This document shows, piece after piece, positions 27,091 to 35,240 of a stretch of DNA of 64,000 bases (position 1 is its first letter; the number at the start of each line of letters is the position of its first letter). This stretch comes from Erysipelotrichaceae bacterium (lineage in GTDB: Bacteria > Bacillota_I > Bacilli_A > Erysipelotrichales > Erysipelotrichaceae). The notes below the pieces were generated by a model. It was not told where the DNA came from and did no database searches. It saw nothing but the letters and a program-made list of their open reading frames with translations. The stretch covers positions 1 through 64,000 of the forward strand of contig JAFRZA010000027.1 of assembly GCA_017442805.1 (NCBI GenBank), in the 5' to 3' direction. The translations under genes were made by a program, and so were the position numbers.

Positions 27091-27480
27091 ATGAACATGA
27101 AAGTTTTTAATACGAGAGCGCTGACCCGCAAGCAGCGCTTCACCAAGGCCCTGCTGGTCGGAACAGCCTGCGCACTGGCGGCCATTGCCGTACTGATCCT
27201 GGTCTGGCATCAGTTTGGCCTGTACATGTCGCTGCTGTACATCCCCGTCGGTTTCGGCATCGCCATGGCCATTCAGAACTTCGGCCGGGGAGTGCAGATC
27301 CAGTTCTCCCTGCTGTCCGTCTTTCTGACCCTGGCCGTCATCGTCATCGTCGACCTGTACGCCTTCGGCGTCGAAGGCATCCTGGAGATCCTTACCCAGT
27401 ACGGCATCGATTCCCTCTGGGAGATCGGATATCGCGCTGTCGCCCTGTATCTGGCTTACCGCTATGCCAGAGTAGTCTAG
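27091..27480 (+). CDS. Small membrane protein, 129 aa
   Basis: It has four predicted membrane segments: LLVGTACALAAIAVLILVW, MSLLYIPVGFGIAMAI, FSLLSVFLTLAVIVIVDLY and the C-terminal helix. There is a basic N-terminus (TRKQRFTK). AGGAGG precedes ATG 27091 at 9 nt. No family is recognised. It is the first of three genes (27091, 27494, 27848) separated by 12-13 nt, so it probably shares an operon with the M16C peptidase. Confidence 0.65.
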   Translation: MNMKVFNTRALTRKQRFTKALLVGTACALAAIAVLILVWHQFGLYMSLLYIPVGFGIAMAIQNFGRGVQIQFSLLSVFLTLAVIVIVDLYAFGVEGILEILTQYGIDSLWEIGYRAVALYLAYRYARVV

Positions 27481-27493
27481 AAAGGAAAAGAAC

Positions 27494-27835
27494 ATGAAGA
27501 GATACGGAATCCCGCTGCTTACCATCATGATCGGCTACGGTGCCTATCATCTGATCAGACATTACTATTCATTCGGCTACCAGAGAGTGGTCATGACCAT
27601 TCTGGCCGCGCTGCTGCTGTTTGTCTTCGGCATCAGCATGTCCACCCGCTCCAAGAACCGCAGCACCTGGGTCAAGAAGACCGTCATCATCGGTCTGCTG
27701 GGCTTTCTGATCGTCGGCCAGCTGGGGCTGATCAAAGGCATTGAAGTCGTTTCCGTGGTCTTCGCCAAGCTGCGTCTCAACGGCACCATGCTGTTTGAGA
27801 TGCTGTACATCTATCTCGGTTTCATCTTCTTCTAG
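27494..27835 (+). CDS. Small membrane protein, 113 aa
   Basis: It has three to four hydrophobic segments (MTILAALLLFVFGISM, TVIIGLLGFLIVGQLGLIKG, FEMLYIYLGFIFF) with basic loops RSKNRSTWVKK. Unrecognised. GAAAGGAAAAG precedes ATG 27494. It sits between the 129-residue membrane protein and the M16C peptidase in one operon. Confidence 0.65.
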   Translation: MKRYGIPLLTIMIGYGAYHLIRHYYSFGYQRVVMTILAALLLFVFGISMSTRSKNRSTWVKKTVIIGLLGFLIVGQLGLIKGIEVVSVVFAKLRLNGTMLFEMLYIYLGFIFF

Positions 27836-27847
27836 AAAGGACAGCCA

Positions 27848-30721
27848 ATGAACAGAATCAATCACATTCACGGTTTCACCATCGATCAGATCCGCCCGGT
27901 CGAGGAGATCAAGGCCGAAGCCTGGCAGCTGACCCATGACAAGACCGGAGCCAAGGTCCTCTGGCTGAAGCGTGCCGATGAGAACAAGACCTTCGCGATC
28001 GGCTTTCAGACCATCCCGTCCGATGACACCGGCGTCTTCCACATCCTGGAACACTCCGTGCTCAACGGCTCTGAGAAATATCCGCTGAAGGAACCGTTCG
28101 TCGATCTGATCAAGGGGTCGCTGAACACCTTCCTGAACGCCATGACCTGGCCGGACAAGACGATGTATCCGGTATCCAGCCGCAACGAGAAGGACTTCAT
28201 CAACCTGATGAGAGTCTACCTGGACGCCGTTTTCGCTCCCCTGTGCATCAGCAGGGAGAACATCTTCCGGCAGGAAGGCTGGCATTATGAGCTGAAGGAC
28301 GTCAATGACGATCCTTCCGTCAAGGGCGTGGTCTACAACGAGATGAAGGGCGTTTACTCTTCCCCCGAAAGCCGGGCGGCCCTGACCATGATGCAGCAGC
28401 TGTTCCCCGACACTTCCTACGGTTATTCTTCCGGCGGAGATCCGGAAGCCATTCCGAGTCTCACCTATGAGAAGTTCGTGGAGAACTACAACCGCTTCTA
28501 TAACGCCACCAACGCCACCATCATCCTTGACGGTGATCTGGATCTGAAAAAGGTACTGGGCATCATCGATGAGGAATACCTGGCAGACAGGGATTATGTC
28601 CCCAGAGAGACTTATCTGGAAAGGCAGAGACCGGTGATCCAACCGCTGCGCACGGTCGAGTTTGACGCCACTTCCACGGAAAACAAGACCGTCATCGACT
28701 ACGGCTATGTCGTCGGCGACTTCGACGATTACGAGAAGAACGCCGCCTTTGCGGTCATCTCCGCGGTACTGACCGATGAGAATCAGTCAGTCCTCAAGAA
28801 GGCGGTTCTGGAATCCGGACTGGCTCAGGACATTTCCATGTCCATTGACAGCGAGACCTATCAGCCCTACGTGGAGATAACCGTAAACAACACCAACCCG
28901 GAAAGCGAACCGCAGCTGACGCAGCTGATCAGAAAGACCCTGGAGGATGTTGTCAGAGAGGGTCTGGACAAGCAGGAGATGACGGCCGTTCTGAACCGCA
29001 TGGAATTCAAGGCAAAGGAACGCGACTTCGGCTCGCTGCCCAAGGGCATCATCTTCGCCATGCAGGCCGCCGTCTGGATGTACGGAGGCGACCCGCTGGA
29101 CGGCATCGCTGTCAGCGAACTCTACAGGTCGCTGAAAGAGAAGGTCCAGACTTCCTTCTATGAAGAACTTATCGACACCTACATTCTCCACTCCCATCAC
29201 TGCGCCACGGTCATGGCCGTCCCGTCCATCGGTCTGGAAAGCCGGGCCCAGCAGCAGATGGCGGAGAAGATGAAGAAATACCGCGCCTCGCTGAGCGGCG
29301 AGGAGATTGAGAAACTGCACCAGTGGAATCAGCAGTTCGAACAGTGGCAGCAGAGTTCCGATACTCCGGAAGTAAAGGCGACGCTGCCGAAGCTCGATGT
29401 CAGCGACATTTCCCCGGAGCCGATGAAGCTGGAATACCGCCTCAGTGAAGAGGACGGCGTCATGGTCATCGAATACGACAACTCCACGGAGGGAATTCAG
29501 TATTATACCCTGCACTTTGACCTGCGGGACCTCACCCTTCAACAGCTGCAGGACGCCAATCTGCTGAGCATGCTGCTGAGCCATCTGAATACCGCGAAGT
29601 ACGACGTGGCGACCATCAACCGGCTGAGCCGCAACTACCTCGGCACCCTGAGGTTTTCCGTCGTGCCCTTCAGCGACTACTACACTGACGATTATCAGCT
29701 GAAGATGTCCGTCAGCTTCAGCTGCCTGAAGGAAAACGCCGCGGAAGCCTGGGATCTGGTCAGAGAGATCATCAGCAGCACTTCCTTTGCCGGACGCCAG
29801 GACATCCTTGATCTGGTCAGACAGAACAAGAACGACATGGAAATGGCCTTCGTTCACGGCGGACACGCCTTCGGCATGATCCGGGCGATGAGCGGCTGCG
29901 ACGAACTGTCGACCTGCCGGGAACATCTGGCCGGTTATGAGTTCTTCCGTTACCTCAGCAAGGCCGCTGATGAGATCAGCGACGAACTGCTGGGCCGGCT
30001 GGAAAAGCTGTTCGGCCGGATCTTCAGCCGTGAGAGGCTGACCGTTTCCCTGATGAGCGAAGGCGACCACCGGCTGCTGGAAGAGATCCTGAAGGATCTG
30101 CCCGCCGGCTCCGGTGAGCTGAAAAAGGCCGAACGGCCCATCATGGACATCCGCAGGGAAGGCATTGAAGTCGCCTCTCAGGTATCCTATGGCTGTCAGG
30201 CGGTCAGAGTGAAGAAAAACCTGGCTGAGGTCACCGGAAAGATGATGGTCATCAGGAATGTCCTGTCTCTGGATTATCTGTGGACCAGCATCAGAGCCAT
30301 GGGCGGAGCCTACGGAAGCGGCATGGCGGCCAAGCAGAACAACCTGGCTTATTATTCCTACCGCGATCCCAATCCGGCCAATTCGCTGGATGTCTATAAC
30401 CGCTGCGGCGAATACCTGAAACAGTTCTGCCGGGGCGAAGACAGCCTGCAGAACTACATCATCGGCACCATCGGCGACAGTGAACCGCTTCTGACCAACA
30501 TGACCACGATGGGAACCGGTGACGGCATGGTCTTCAGCAACATCACTTACGAGACCCGCAGGGAAAACCGCCGTCAGATCCTGACGATGACCAAGAAGGA
30601 CATCGAGGAACTGATTCCGCTGTTCGACTTCGCGAAAGATGACGTCGGCGTCTGCGTGGTCGGCGGCAGGGAAGCGCTGGAGAAGTGCGGCGAAAGAATT
30701 GAAAGAATAATCAAGCTTTAA
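27848..30721 (+). CDS. M16C metalloprotease (presequence-protease/Cym1 type)
   Basis: A 957-residue cytoplasmic peptidase. The inverted zinc motif HILEH (H65, E68, H69) sits in GVFHILEHSVLNGSEKYPLKEPF, followed by the M16C-specific FLNAMTWPDKTMYPVSS and the distal glutamate in VVYNEMKGVYSSP. Four M16 half-domains follow, as in PreP. It degrades oligopeptides. GAAAGGACAG precedes ATG 27848. A terminator ends the operon at 30735. Confidence 0.93.
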   Translation: MNRINHIHGFTIDQIRPVEEIKAEAWQLTHDKTGAKVLWLKRADENKTFAIGFQTIPSDDTGVFHILEHSVLNGSEKYPLKEPFVDLIKGSLNTFLNAMTWPDKTMYPVSSRNEKDFINLMRVYLDAVFAPLCISRENIFRQEGWHYELKDVNDDPSVKGVVYNEMKGVYSSPESRAALTMMQQLFPDTSYGYSSGGDPEAIPSLTYEKFVENYNRFYNATNATIILDGDLDLKKVLGIIDEEYLADRDYVPRETYLERQRPVIQPLRTVEFDATSTENKTVIDYGYVVGDFDDYEKNAAFAVISAVLTDENQSVLKKAVLESGLAQDISMSIDSETYQPYVEITVNNTNPESEPQLTQLIRKTLEDVVREGLDKQEMTAVLNRMEFKAKERDFGSLPKGIIFAMQAAVWMYGGDPLDGIAVSELYRSLKEKVQTSFYEELIDTYILHSHHCATVMAVPSIGLESRAQQQMAEKMKKYRASLSGEEIEKLHQWNQQFEQWQQSSDTPEVKATLPKLDVSDISPEPMKLEYRLSEEDGVMVIEYDNSTEGIQYYTLHFDLRDLTLQQLQDANLLSMLLSHLNTAKYDVATINRLSRNYLGTLRFSVVPFSDYYTDDYQLKMSVSFSCLKENAAEAWDLVREIISSTSFAGRQDILDLVRQNKNDMEMAFVHGGHAFGMIRAMSGCDELSTCREHLAGYEFFRYLSKAADEISDELLGRLEKLFGRIFSRERLTVSLMSEGDHRLLEEILKDLPAGSGELKKAERPIMDIRREGIEVASQVSYGCQAVRVKKNLAEVTGKMMVIRNVLSLDYLWTSIRAMGGAYGSGMAAKQNNLAYYSYRDPNPANSLDVYNRCGEYLKQFCRGEDSLQNYIIGTIGDSEPLLTNMTTMGTGDGMVFSNITYETRRENRRQILTMTKKDIEELIPLFDFAKDDVGVCVVGGREALEKCGERIERIIKL

Positions 30722-30734
30722 ACAGAAGAAATAA

Positions 30735-30768
30735 AACGTTCTGCCTCCGGGCAGAGCGTTTTTCTTTT
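30735..30768 (+). terminator. Intrinsic terminator
   Basis: AACGTTCTGCC (30735-30745) pairs with GGCAGAGCGTT (30750-30760), followed by TTTCTTTTTT. Confidence 0.85.
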
Positions 30769-30794
30769 TTCAGTTGATGATCAGTTAATAAGTT

Positions 30795-31463
30795 CTAAAT
30801 GAAGAACAGACTCAGCGCGATCAGCGCCTGACCCAGATAGTAGAGGGAAAGGTTGGTGACGCGCAGGCTGAAGCGGGTCGAAGACCCGAAGGTGTTGAAG
30901 ATCAGCACGATGTCGCTTAAGGCAAACGCAATGGCGCCGATGGCATACATGACGTTGTTTTTGGACGGCAGAGCAATGGCGTTGCCGATGGCCACCGCGG
31001 TCATGATGATAACGGCACCCAGATAGACGACGCCGAATATCTTGAAGGCCAGCTTGACCTCCATGGTCTTGAAGATGTAAATCAGCAAGGCCGCCGCGAT
31101 GAGAGCTCCGATGATGAGGCAGATCGACAGGTGCTGAGCCTGGGGAATCAGGGCAGCCAGGTAGAGAATGTGTCCGGCCAGGAAAGCCACGATGCCCAGC
31201 AAGAAGATCTTCTGACCGTTTTCGGGGAAGACGAAGCGCAGGTTCAGCAGGATGTCTCCCAGCATTCCCAGCGCCAGGCCGATGAAGATCAGCCGTCCGA
31301 AGCCGCTTCCGGAATTCCGGTATCCCAGAAAGCCGGTGATGACGAACATCAGGGAAGCCAGTCCCTTCAGGATGACGGCTTTTACGTAATCTTCCCTATG
31401 CTCGGTGATGATGAAGCACAGCTGTAAAAGAGCGCCGGCAATGATAAGCAGGTATTTGATCAT
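30795..31463 (-). CDS. YhhN family membrane protein (lysoplasmalogenase-like)
   Basis: A 222-residue protein with about eight membrane helices. LIFIGLALGMLGDILLNLRF, GIVAFLAGHILYLAAL and YAIGAIAFALSDIVLIF contain the conserved acidic residues of the YhhN/TMEM86 family, which hydrolyses or recycles vinyl-ether lysolipids. ATG 31463 was chosen because AAAGGA lies 7 nt away; ATG 31469 overlaps it. A long upstream open frame is noncoding. It is the third gene of the cysK operon, 37 nt after the ECF S component. Confidence 0.8.
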   Translation of the reverse strand: MIKYLLIIAGALLQLCFIITEHREDYVKAVILKGLASLMFVITGFLGYRNSGSGFGRLIFIGLALGMLGDILLNLRFVFPENGQKIFLLGIVAFLAGHILYLAALIPQAQHLSICLIIGALIAAALLIYIFKTMEVKLAFKIFGVVYLGAVIIMTAVAIGNAIALPSKNNVMYAIGAIAFALSDIVLIFNTFGSSTRFSLRVTNLSLYYLGQALIALSLFFI

Positions 31464-31500
31464 TGACATATCCTTTCCGTTCTGAGGATTCAGAACATTT

Positions 31501-32076
31501 TTAACGGTTGAAGACCTTTTCGAAGCTCTTATGCAGAGCCAGATAGAGCAGTACGGAAACGACCAGACAGGCCGCCGCGTTGATGGCGGTCGAGAAGGCC
31601 GACCAGCTCTGCAGGATGGCGACCAGCTGCGGTTCCAGTCCCAGCAGATAGCGCTTGTAGAGGTAGCCGATGATCGGGTCGAAGATGACGTTAAAGCCCA
31701 GAGCCGCCAGGGCGCAGAGGGCGGAAACGGCAACGACCTGTTTGTGCTGCGTTTTTTCCGCCAGCTTCAGTTTCCGTGCCAGCGAACCGGCGATGAAGCC
31801 GATCAGGAATTTCATCAGGAAGGTCTTGGGCGCGGAAGCGACATAGCGGGGGTCCATCAGGTCAGCCAGGGAAAGGCCGATGGCCCCGGACAGTCCGCCG
31901 TAAACCGGGCCCAGAAACCAGCCGGCCAGAACGACGATGGCGTTAGCCAGGTGAATGGCGGTGGAACGGCCTCCGGCCGTCGGGATGTCGATCTTGCCGT
32001 AGGCGAAGACGACATAGCTGAGGACCGCGAACATGGCGGTAAAGGTAAGTTGACGAATTTTTCTGTTATTCTCCAT
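31501..32076 (-). CDS. ECF transporter S component linked to cysK
   Basis: A 191-residue protein with five to six membrane segments. The opening KIRQLTFTAMFAVLSYVVFA and the stretch TAIHLANAIVVLAGWFLGPVYGGLSGAIGLSLADL mark an ECF substrate-binding subunit. The substrate is unknown, but its start overlaps the end of cysK by 11 nt and both would be controlled by the Cys-codon attenuator. That suggests a sulfur-containing or sulfur-demanding nutrient (inference). EcfA/EcfT are elsewhere. Confidence 0.85.
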   Translation of the reverse strand: MENNRKIRQLTFTAMFAVLSYVVFAYGKIDIPTAGGRSTAIHLANAIVVLAGWFLGPVYGGLSGAIGLSLADLMDPRYVASAPKTFLMKFLIGFIAGSLARKLKLAEKTQHKQVVAVSALCALAALGFNVIFDPIIGYLYKRYLLGLEPQLVAILQSWSAFSTAINAAACLVVSVLLYLALHKSFEKVFNR

Positions 32077-32998
32077 ATAGCGTTGTAGACAGGTATCTGT
32101 CCCCTCCGTCAGGCAGGATCACGACGATGTTTCTGCCTCTGTTTTCTTCTCTCTTCGCCAGCTCGATGGCGGCAGCCAGGGCGGCGCCGCCGGAGATGCC
32201 GATCAGAATGCCTTCCAGCTTGCCGAAGTTGCCGCCGATCTCGAAGGCTCTTTCGTTGGTTACGGTGATGACTTCATCGTAAATGTCAGTGTCCAGGGTC
32301 TTGGGAATGAAGCCCGCGCCGATGCCCTGGATCTTGTGGGCGCCGGCTGTGCCCCTGGAGAGCACCGGTGAAGAGTCAGGCTCAACGGCCACGACCCTGA
32401 CTTCCGGTTTTCTTTCCTTCAGGTAGCGGCCCGTGCCGCTCAGAGTCCCGCCGGTACCGACGCCGGCGACGAAGATGTCAACCTGACCGTCGGTGTCTGC
32501 GCAGATCTCCGGTCCGGTAGTACGGTAGTGGATCTCAGGGTTGGCCGGGTTGTCAAACTGTCCGGGGATGAAGCTGTTGGGTATCTCCCTGGCCAGTTCC
32601 TCGGCTTTTTCAATGGCTCCCTTCATGCCTCTGGCACCTTCGGAAAGCACGATCTCAGCGCCATAGGCTTTGATCAGCTTCTGTCTTTCCACGCTCATGG
32701 TTTCCGGCATGGTGAGGATCATCCGGTAGCCCTTGGCGGCGGCCACGGAGGCCAGACCGATGCCGGTGTTGCCGCTGGTGGGTTCGATCAGCACGGAATC
32801 CTTATTGATCAGGCCTTTCCTTTCGGCGTCTTCGATCATCGCCAGAGCGATGCGGTCCTTGACGGATCCGGCCGGGTTTTTGTATTCGAGTTTTACCAGA
32901 ATGTGAGCCGGTAAATCATAGTATTGTTCAAAGTGCGTCGCCTCCATTAACGGAGTATTTCCGATCAGCTGAGCAGCGGATGCGTAGATTTTTGACAT
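32066..32998 (-). CDS. cysK: Cysteine synthase A (O-acetylserine sulfhydrylase)
   Basis: A 310-residue PLP enzyme. The PLP lysine is K47 in KNPAGSVKDR. The phosphate-binding and substrate loops are EPTSGNTGIGLASVAAAKGY and GVGTGGTLSGTGRYLKE, and the C-terminal GISGGAALAAA is also conserved. It forms cysteine from O-acetylserine and sulfide in the cytoplasm. GAGGAAG precedes ATG 32998, and a TATAAT-like sequence lies close upstream. Expression is probably governed by the leader at 33136-33332. No serine acetyltransferase gene is nearby. Confidence 0.95.
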   Translation of the reverse strand: MSKIYASAAQLIGNTPLMEATHFEQYYDLPAHILVKLEYKNPAGSVKDRIALAMIEDAERKGLINKDSVLIEPTSGNTGIGLASVAAAKGYRMILTMPETMSVERQKLIKAYGAEIVLSEGARGMKGAIEKAEELAREIPNSFIPGQFDNPANPEIHYRTTGPEICADTDGQVDIFVAGVGTGGTLSGTGRYLKERKPEVRVVAVEPDSSPVLSRGTAGAHKIQGIGAGFIPKTLDTDIYDEVITVTNERAFEIGGNFGKLEGILIGISGGAALAAAIELAKREENRGRNIVVILPDGGDRYLSTTLYGE

Positions 32999-33014
32999 TT
33001 TTACTTCCTCTTTT

Positions 33015-33113
33015 CTATCTTATTATAATATGTCTTTTCGTAATGATGGTGAATTTGGATCTGAATGCTGAAACGGCAACGGTACATGTACCATGAGGAA
33101 GGTTGTTTCTCAC
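33015..33113 (-). CDS. Possible second small leader ORF, 32 aa
   Basis: A GTG-started frame with AAGGAGG (33124-33130) 10 nt upstream encodes a basic peptide (MRNNLPHGTCTVAV at the start, RHIIIR at the end). It lies between the attenuator terminator and cysK and ends 16 nt before the cysK start codon. It contains the palindrome GGTACATGTACC. Overlap with a regulatory role is possible. The evidence is a strong ribosome binding site only. Confidence 0.35.
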   Translation of the reverse strand: MRNNLPHGTCTVAVSAFRSKFTIITKRHIIIR

Positions 33114-33135
33114 AGGGTTTTCACCTCCTTTTCCT

Positions 33136-33176
33136 AAAAGAAAACCCGTCAGCTTTCCGTGTGTTGATTGACCGGG
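33136..33176 (-). terminator. Attenuator terminator of the cysK leader
   Basis: On the minus strand CCCGGTCA (33169-33176) pairs with TGACGGG (33145-33151) with one bulged G. TTTTCTTTT follows. Its 5' arm is shared with the proposed antiterminator. Confidence 0.75.
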
Positions 33177-33229
33177 CAGTCAGACAGGCTTGTTGGAAAT
33201 ACGGCTAAAACTGTCTGGCTCTACCGGTC
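33170..33229 (-). promoter_or_regulatory. Proposed antiterminator of the cysK leader
   Basis: The end of the leader ORF holds GACCGG (33224-33229), which pairs with CCGGTC (33170-33175) in the terminator's 5' arm. CAGACAG (33211-33217), just after the stop codon, pairs with CTGTCTG (33181-33187). Both can form together with a small internal loop and would exclude the terminator. CTGTC within the last two Cys codons could instead pair with GACAG (33211-33215). Confidence 0.65.
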
Positions 33230-33280
33230 CGGACAGCAACAGGTCATTGATGATGCGGAATGAATAATGACTTTCTTCAT
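33221..33280 (-). CDS. Cys-codon leader peptide of the cysK operon, 19 aa
   Basis: The peptide MKKVIIHSASSMTCCCPDR has three consecutive cysteine codons (TGT TGC TGT, 33233-33241) near its end. AGGAG is spaced 8-9 nt before ATG 33280, and a consensus promoter ends about 24 nt upstream of the start codon. Overlapping alternative RNA stems follow, then a terminator before cysK. This is the layout of ribosome-mediated attenuation. A stall at the Cys codons would leave the post-stop segment free to form the antiterminator. A ribosome reaching the stop codon would cover it, so the terminator forms. Confidence 0.75.
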   Translation of the reverse strand: MKKVIIHSASSMTCCCPDR

Positions 33281-33303
33281 GTTTCTTCGCTCCTGTTTTT
33301 CTC

Positions 33304-33332
33304 ATCATAGTTCCTGCTTACGGCAATGTCAA
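33304..33332 (-). promoter_or_regulatory. Promoter of the cysK leader transcript
   Basis: On the minus strand TTGACA (33327-33332) and TATGAT (33304-33309) are exactly 17 nt apart, close to the sigma-A consensus. Confidence 0.85.
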
Positions 33333-33391
33333 CAATGCCGGGACGATTCTTTCCGTTCTCAGACGGAATGTTCAGATAACATGAACAGATA

Positions 33392-33453
33392 ACAGATATC
33401 TGTCGGTTTCCAGCCGTGATGGCATCCCGGTTGTTTTTCCGGCTGTCAGACAG
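33392..33453. promoter_or_regulatory. Palindromes between the cysK leader and the gene at 33490
   Basis: ACAGATATCTGT (33392-33403) is a perfect 12-bp palindrome. CTGTC-A-GACAG (33443-33453) abuts the plus-strand promoter. Either may be an operator for the divergent promoters; no regulator is assigned. Confidence 0.4.
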
Positions 33454-33456
33454 TTG

Positions 33457-33465
33457 TGTTATAAT
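33457..33465 (+). promoter_or_regulatory. Extended -10 promoter
   Basis: TGT-TATAAT lies 24 nt before the gene at 33490, directly behind the palindrome CTGTCAGACAG. Confidence 0.6.
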
Positions 33466-33489
33466 TTAATTAATCAGGAGGATTTTCAA

Positions 33490-33861
33490 ATGGATAATCA
33501 GAGAGACTGGGTTGATGCTCTGGACGTATACAGCCAGTATTTCAACGCGCACTGCGTTGCCGGCGGCTCGGAAAGAAAGGCTGCCATCGTCAGGCTGACG
33601 CTGATGAAGGACATTGAGGGAATACAGGATTATCAGATCAGCGCTTCCTTCTTCCCCTTCAGGGATCCGGAGGATTTTCTGGTCGCCAATGACGTCATGG
33701 TGAGCAAGACCGTAATGGCGGGCCTTAAGAGAAGAAGCCGCAAAAAGGAAGAGGAGATCATGAAGAGTTTCCGGGATGAGATCGACGCCATTCTGCCCCA
33801 GCTCAATGCCGAAGCCGTCATTTACTGGGACCGTCCCCTGCTGGATGCCAGATGGGGTTAG
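33490..33861 (+). CDS. Hypothetical protein, 123 aa
   Basis: A small soluble protein, not recognised. It has predicted strands (YQISASFFPFRDPEDF) and a basic helix GLKRRSRKKEEEIMKSFRDEIDAIL. The start at 33490 is set by AGGAGG 8 nt upstream; a longer frame from 33454 lies in the promoter. It is monocistronic and precedes the PTS operon promoter. Confidence 0.65.
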   Translation: MDNQRDWVDALDVYSQYFNAHCVAGGSERKAAIVRLTLMKDIEGIQDYQISASFFPFRDPEDFLVANDVMVSKTVMAGLKRRSRKKEEEIMKSFRDEIDAILPQLNAEAVIYWDRPLLDARWG

Positions 33862-33879
33862 ACCTGCGGGCTTTTCATT

Positions 33880-33908
33880 TTGACTACCATTTAAGGGTGT
33901 AATATAAT
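33880..33908 (+). promoter_or_regulatory. Promoter of the mannose-family PTS operon
   Basis: TTGACT (33880-33885) and TATAAT (33903-33908) are separated by 17 nt, 27 nt before the IIB start. Confidence 0.85.
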
Positions 33909-33935
33909 CGAATATAGAAAAGGAAGTTTTATAAT

Positions 33936-34406
33936 ATGGGAATTAATTTATTGTGGACCAGAGTCGACAACCGGCTCGTGCACGGACAGGTTGGCTGTCA
34001 GTGGGTAGGTCAGGTAAAACCGAACTTAATCGTTGTCGCTGATGATGAGGCATCGGAAGACAAGGTTCAGCAGTCGCTGATGAAGATGACCGCTGACATG
34101 TACAGCGTCGGCATCAGATTCTTCTCACTGGAGAAATGCGCCGCCGTCATCAACAAGGCTTCACCGAGCCAGCACATCATGCTGGTGGTCAGAAATCTGC
34201 AGTCGGCCAGATACCTGGTCGAAAACGGCGTTCCGATCGACAAGCTGAACCTGGGCAACATGCACTTCTCCGAAGGCAAGCATGTTTCCAAGGAACCGCA
34301 CGTCTATCTGGGCGAGCAGGATGAGGCTGACATCGAAGCCATCAAGGCCAGGGGCATCCGGGTATTCATCCAGATCGCTCCGGGCGACACGCAATACGAC
34401 ATGTAG
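33936..34406 (+). CDS. PTS system mannose/fructose/sorbose family IIB subunit
   Basis: A 156-residue cytoplasmic IIB. It opens NLLWTRVDNRLVHGQVG, where H16 is the phosphorylated histidine of this family. VVADDEASEDKVQQSLMKM and the LVVRNLQSARYLVENGVPIDKLNLGNMH region also match. It receives phosphate from IIA (36091) and passes it to the sugar carried by IIC/IID. It is the first gene of the operon behind a consensus promoter. Confidence 0.93.
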   Translation: MGINLLWTRVDNRLVHGQVGCQWVGQVKPNLIVVADDEASEDKVQQSLMKMTADMYSVGIRFFSLEKCAAVINKASPSQHIMLVVRNLQSARYLVENGVPIDKLNLGNMHFSEGKHVSKEPHVYLGEQDEADIEAIKARGIRVFIQIAPGDTQYDM

Positions 34407-34466
34407 GCACAGACTGTTCTTCTTTGGAACAGCAAAATAAACTCAATATAAAGAAAGGAGAATTAT

Positions 34467-35240
34467 ATGAGTATTACATTAGTGCAGGGACTTATGCTCG
34501 CTCTAATGGCTGCCATCTGCGCGATTGACAAGTGCACAGAAGCCTTCTTCTGGTTCAGGCCAATCACCACAGCCTTCCTGACCGGCGTAATCCTGGGTGA
34601 TGTCAAGTTAGGTCTGCAGTGCGCTGCGATCGCTGAACTGGCATTTACCGGTCTGTTAACAGTCGGTGGTACCGTTCCGCCAGATGGCCTGATGGCCGGT
34701 ATCATGACGACAGTCCTGGCTTATCTGAACCCGGGTCTGACCCCGGAAGCCGCTCTGTCTCTGGCTTTCCCGTTCGCACTGCTGATGCAGTGGGTCGGCA
34801 TCATTGAAAACACCACGTTCGCCGGCTTCATGCCCATCATGGAGAAGCAGGCCTACAAGGCTGACATCAAGGGACTCTGGAGAACTCTGTTCACCGGCGT
34901 TGGCATTACCGCTATCATCTATGCCATCATCGTCTTCCTGTCAACCTATGCCATCCAGGAACCGATCAGACTGTTCGTTGAGAACTTCCCGGAATGGATC
35001 GTCAACGGATTCACCGTTGCCGGCGGAATCATGCCTGCCATTGGATTGGCCATGCTGTTAAGAGTCATGATGACCACGGAAAACGCTCCGTATCTGTTCA
35101 TCGGCTTCGTTGTTGCCACCTTCGTTGAAATGGGCAACGTCCTGCCGATCGCTATCGTTGGTGCAGCCATCGCTTACTTAGGCTATCTGAATGCCAAGAA
35201 GCAGGCCGCTCAGGGAGGTAATGAAGATGACGGTATCTAG
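34467..35240 (+). CDS. PTS system mannose family IIC subunit
   Basis: A 257-residue membrane protein of the AgaC/ManY family. ITTAFLTGVILGDVKLGLQCAAIAELAF and GTVPPDGLMAGIMTTVLAYL are typical. It forms the sugar channel with IID. AAAGGAGAA precedes ATG 34467. It overlaps IID by 14 nt. Confidence 0.93.
   Translation: MSITLVQGLMLALMAAICAIDKCTEAFFWFRPITTAFLTGVILGDVKLGLQCAAIAELAFTGLLTVGGTVPPDGLMAGIMTTVLAYLNPGLTPEAALSLAFPFALLMQWVGIIENTTFAGFMPIMEKQAYKADIKGLWRTLFTGVGITAIIYAIIVFLSTYAIQEPIRLFVENFPEWIVNGFTVAGGIMPAIGLAMLLRVMMTTENAPYLFIGFVVATFVEMGNVLPIAIVGAAIAYLGYLNAKKQAAQGGNEDDGI

Noticed and set aside
31464..31733. Extended N-terminus for the YhhN gene
   Set aside because: It overlaps the ECF S component in another frame and is not hydrophobic or protein-like.
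33000..33330. T-box or SAM riboswitch upstream of cysK
   Set aside because: The T-box core and S-box core are absent on the minus strand; the leader ORF and terminator explain the region better.
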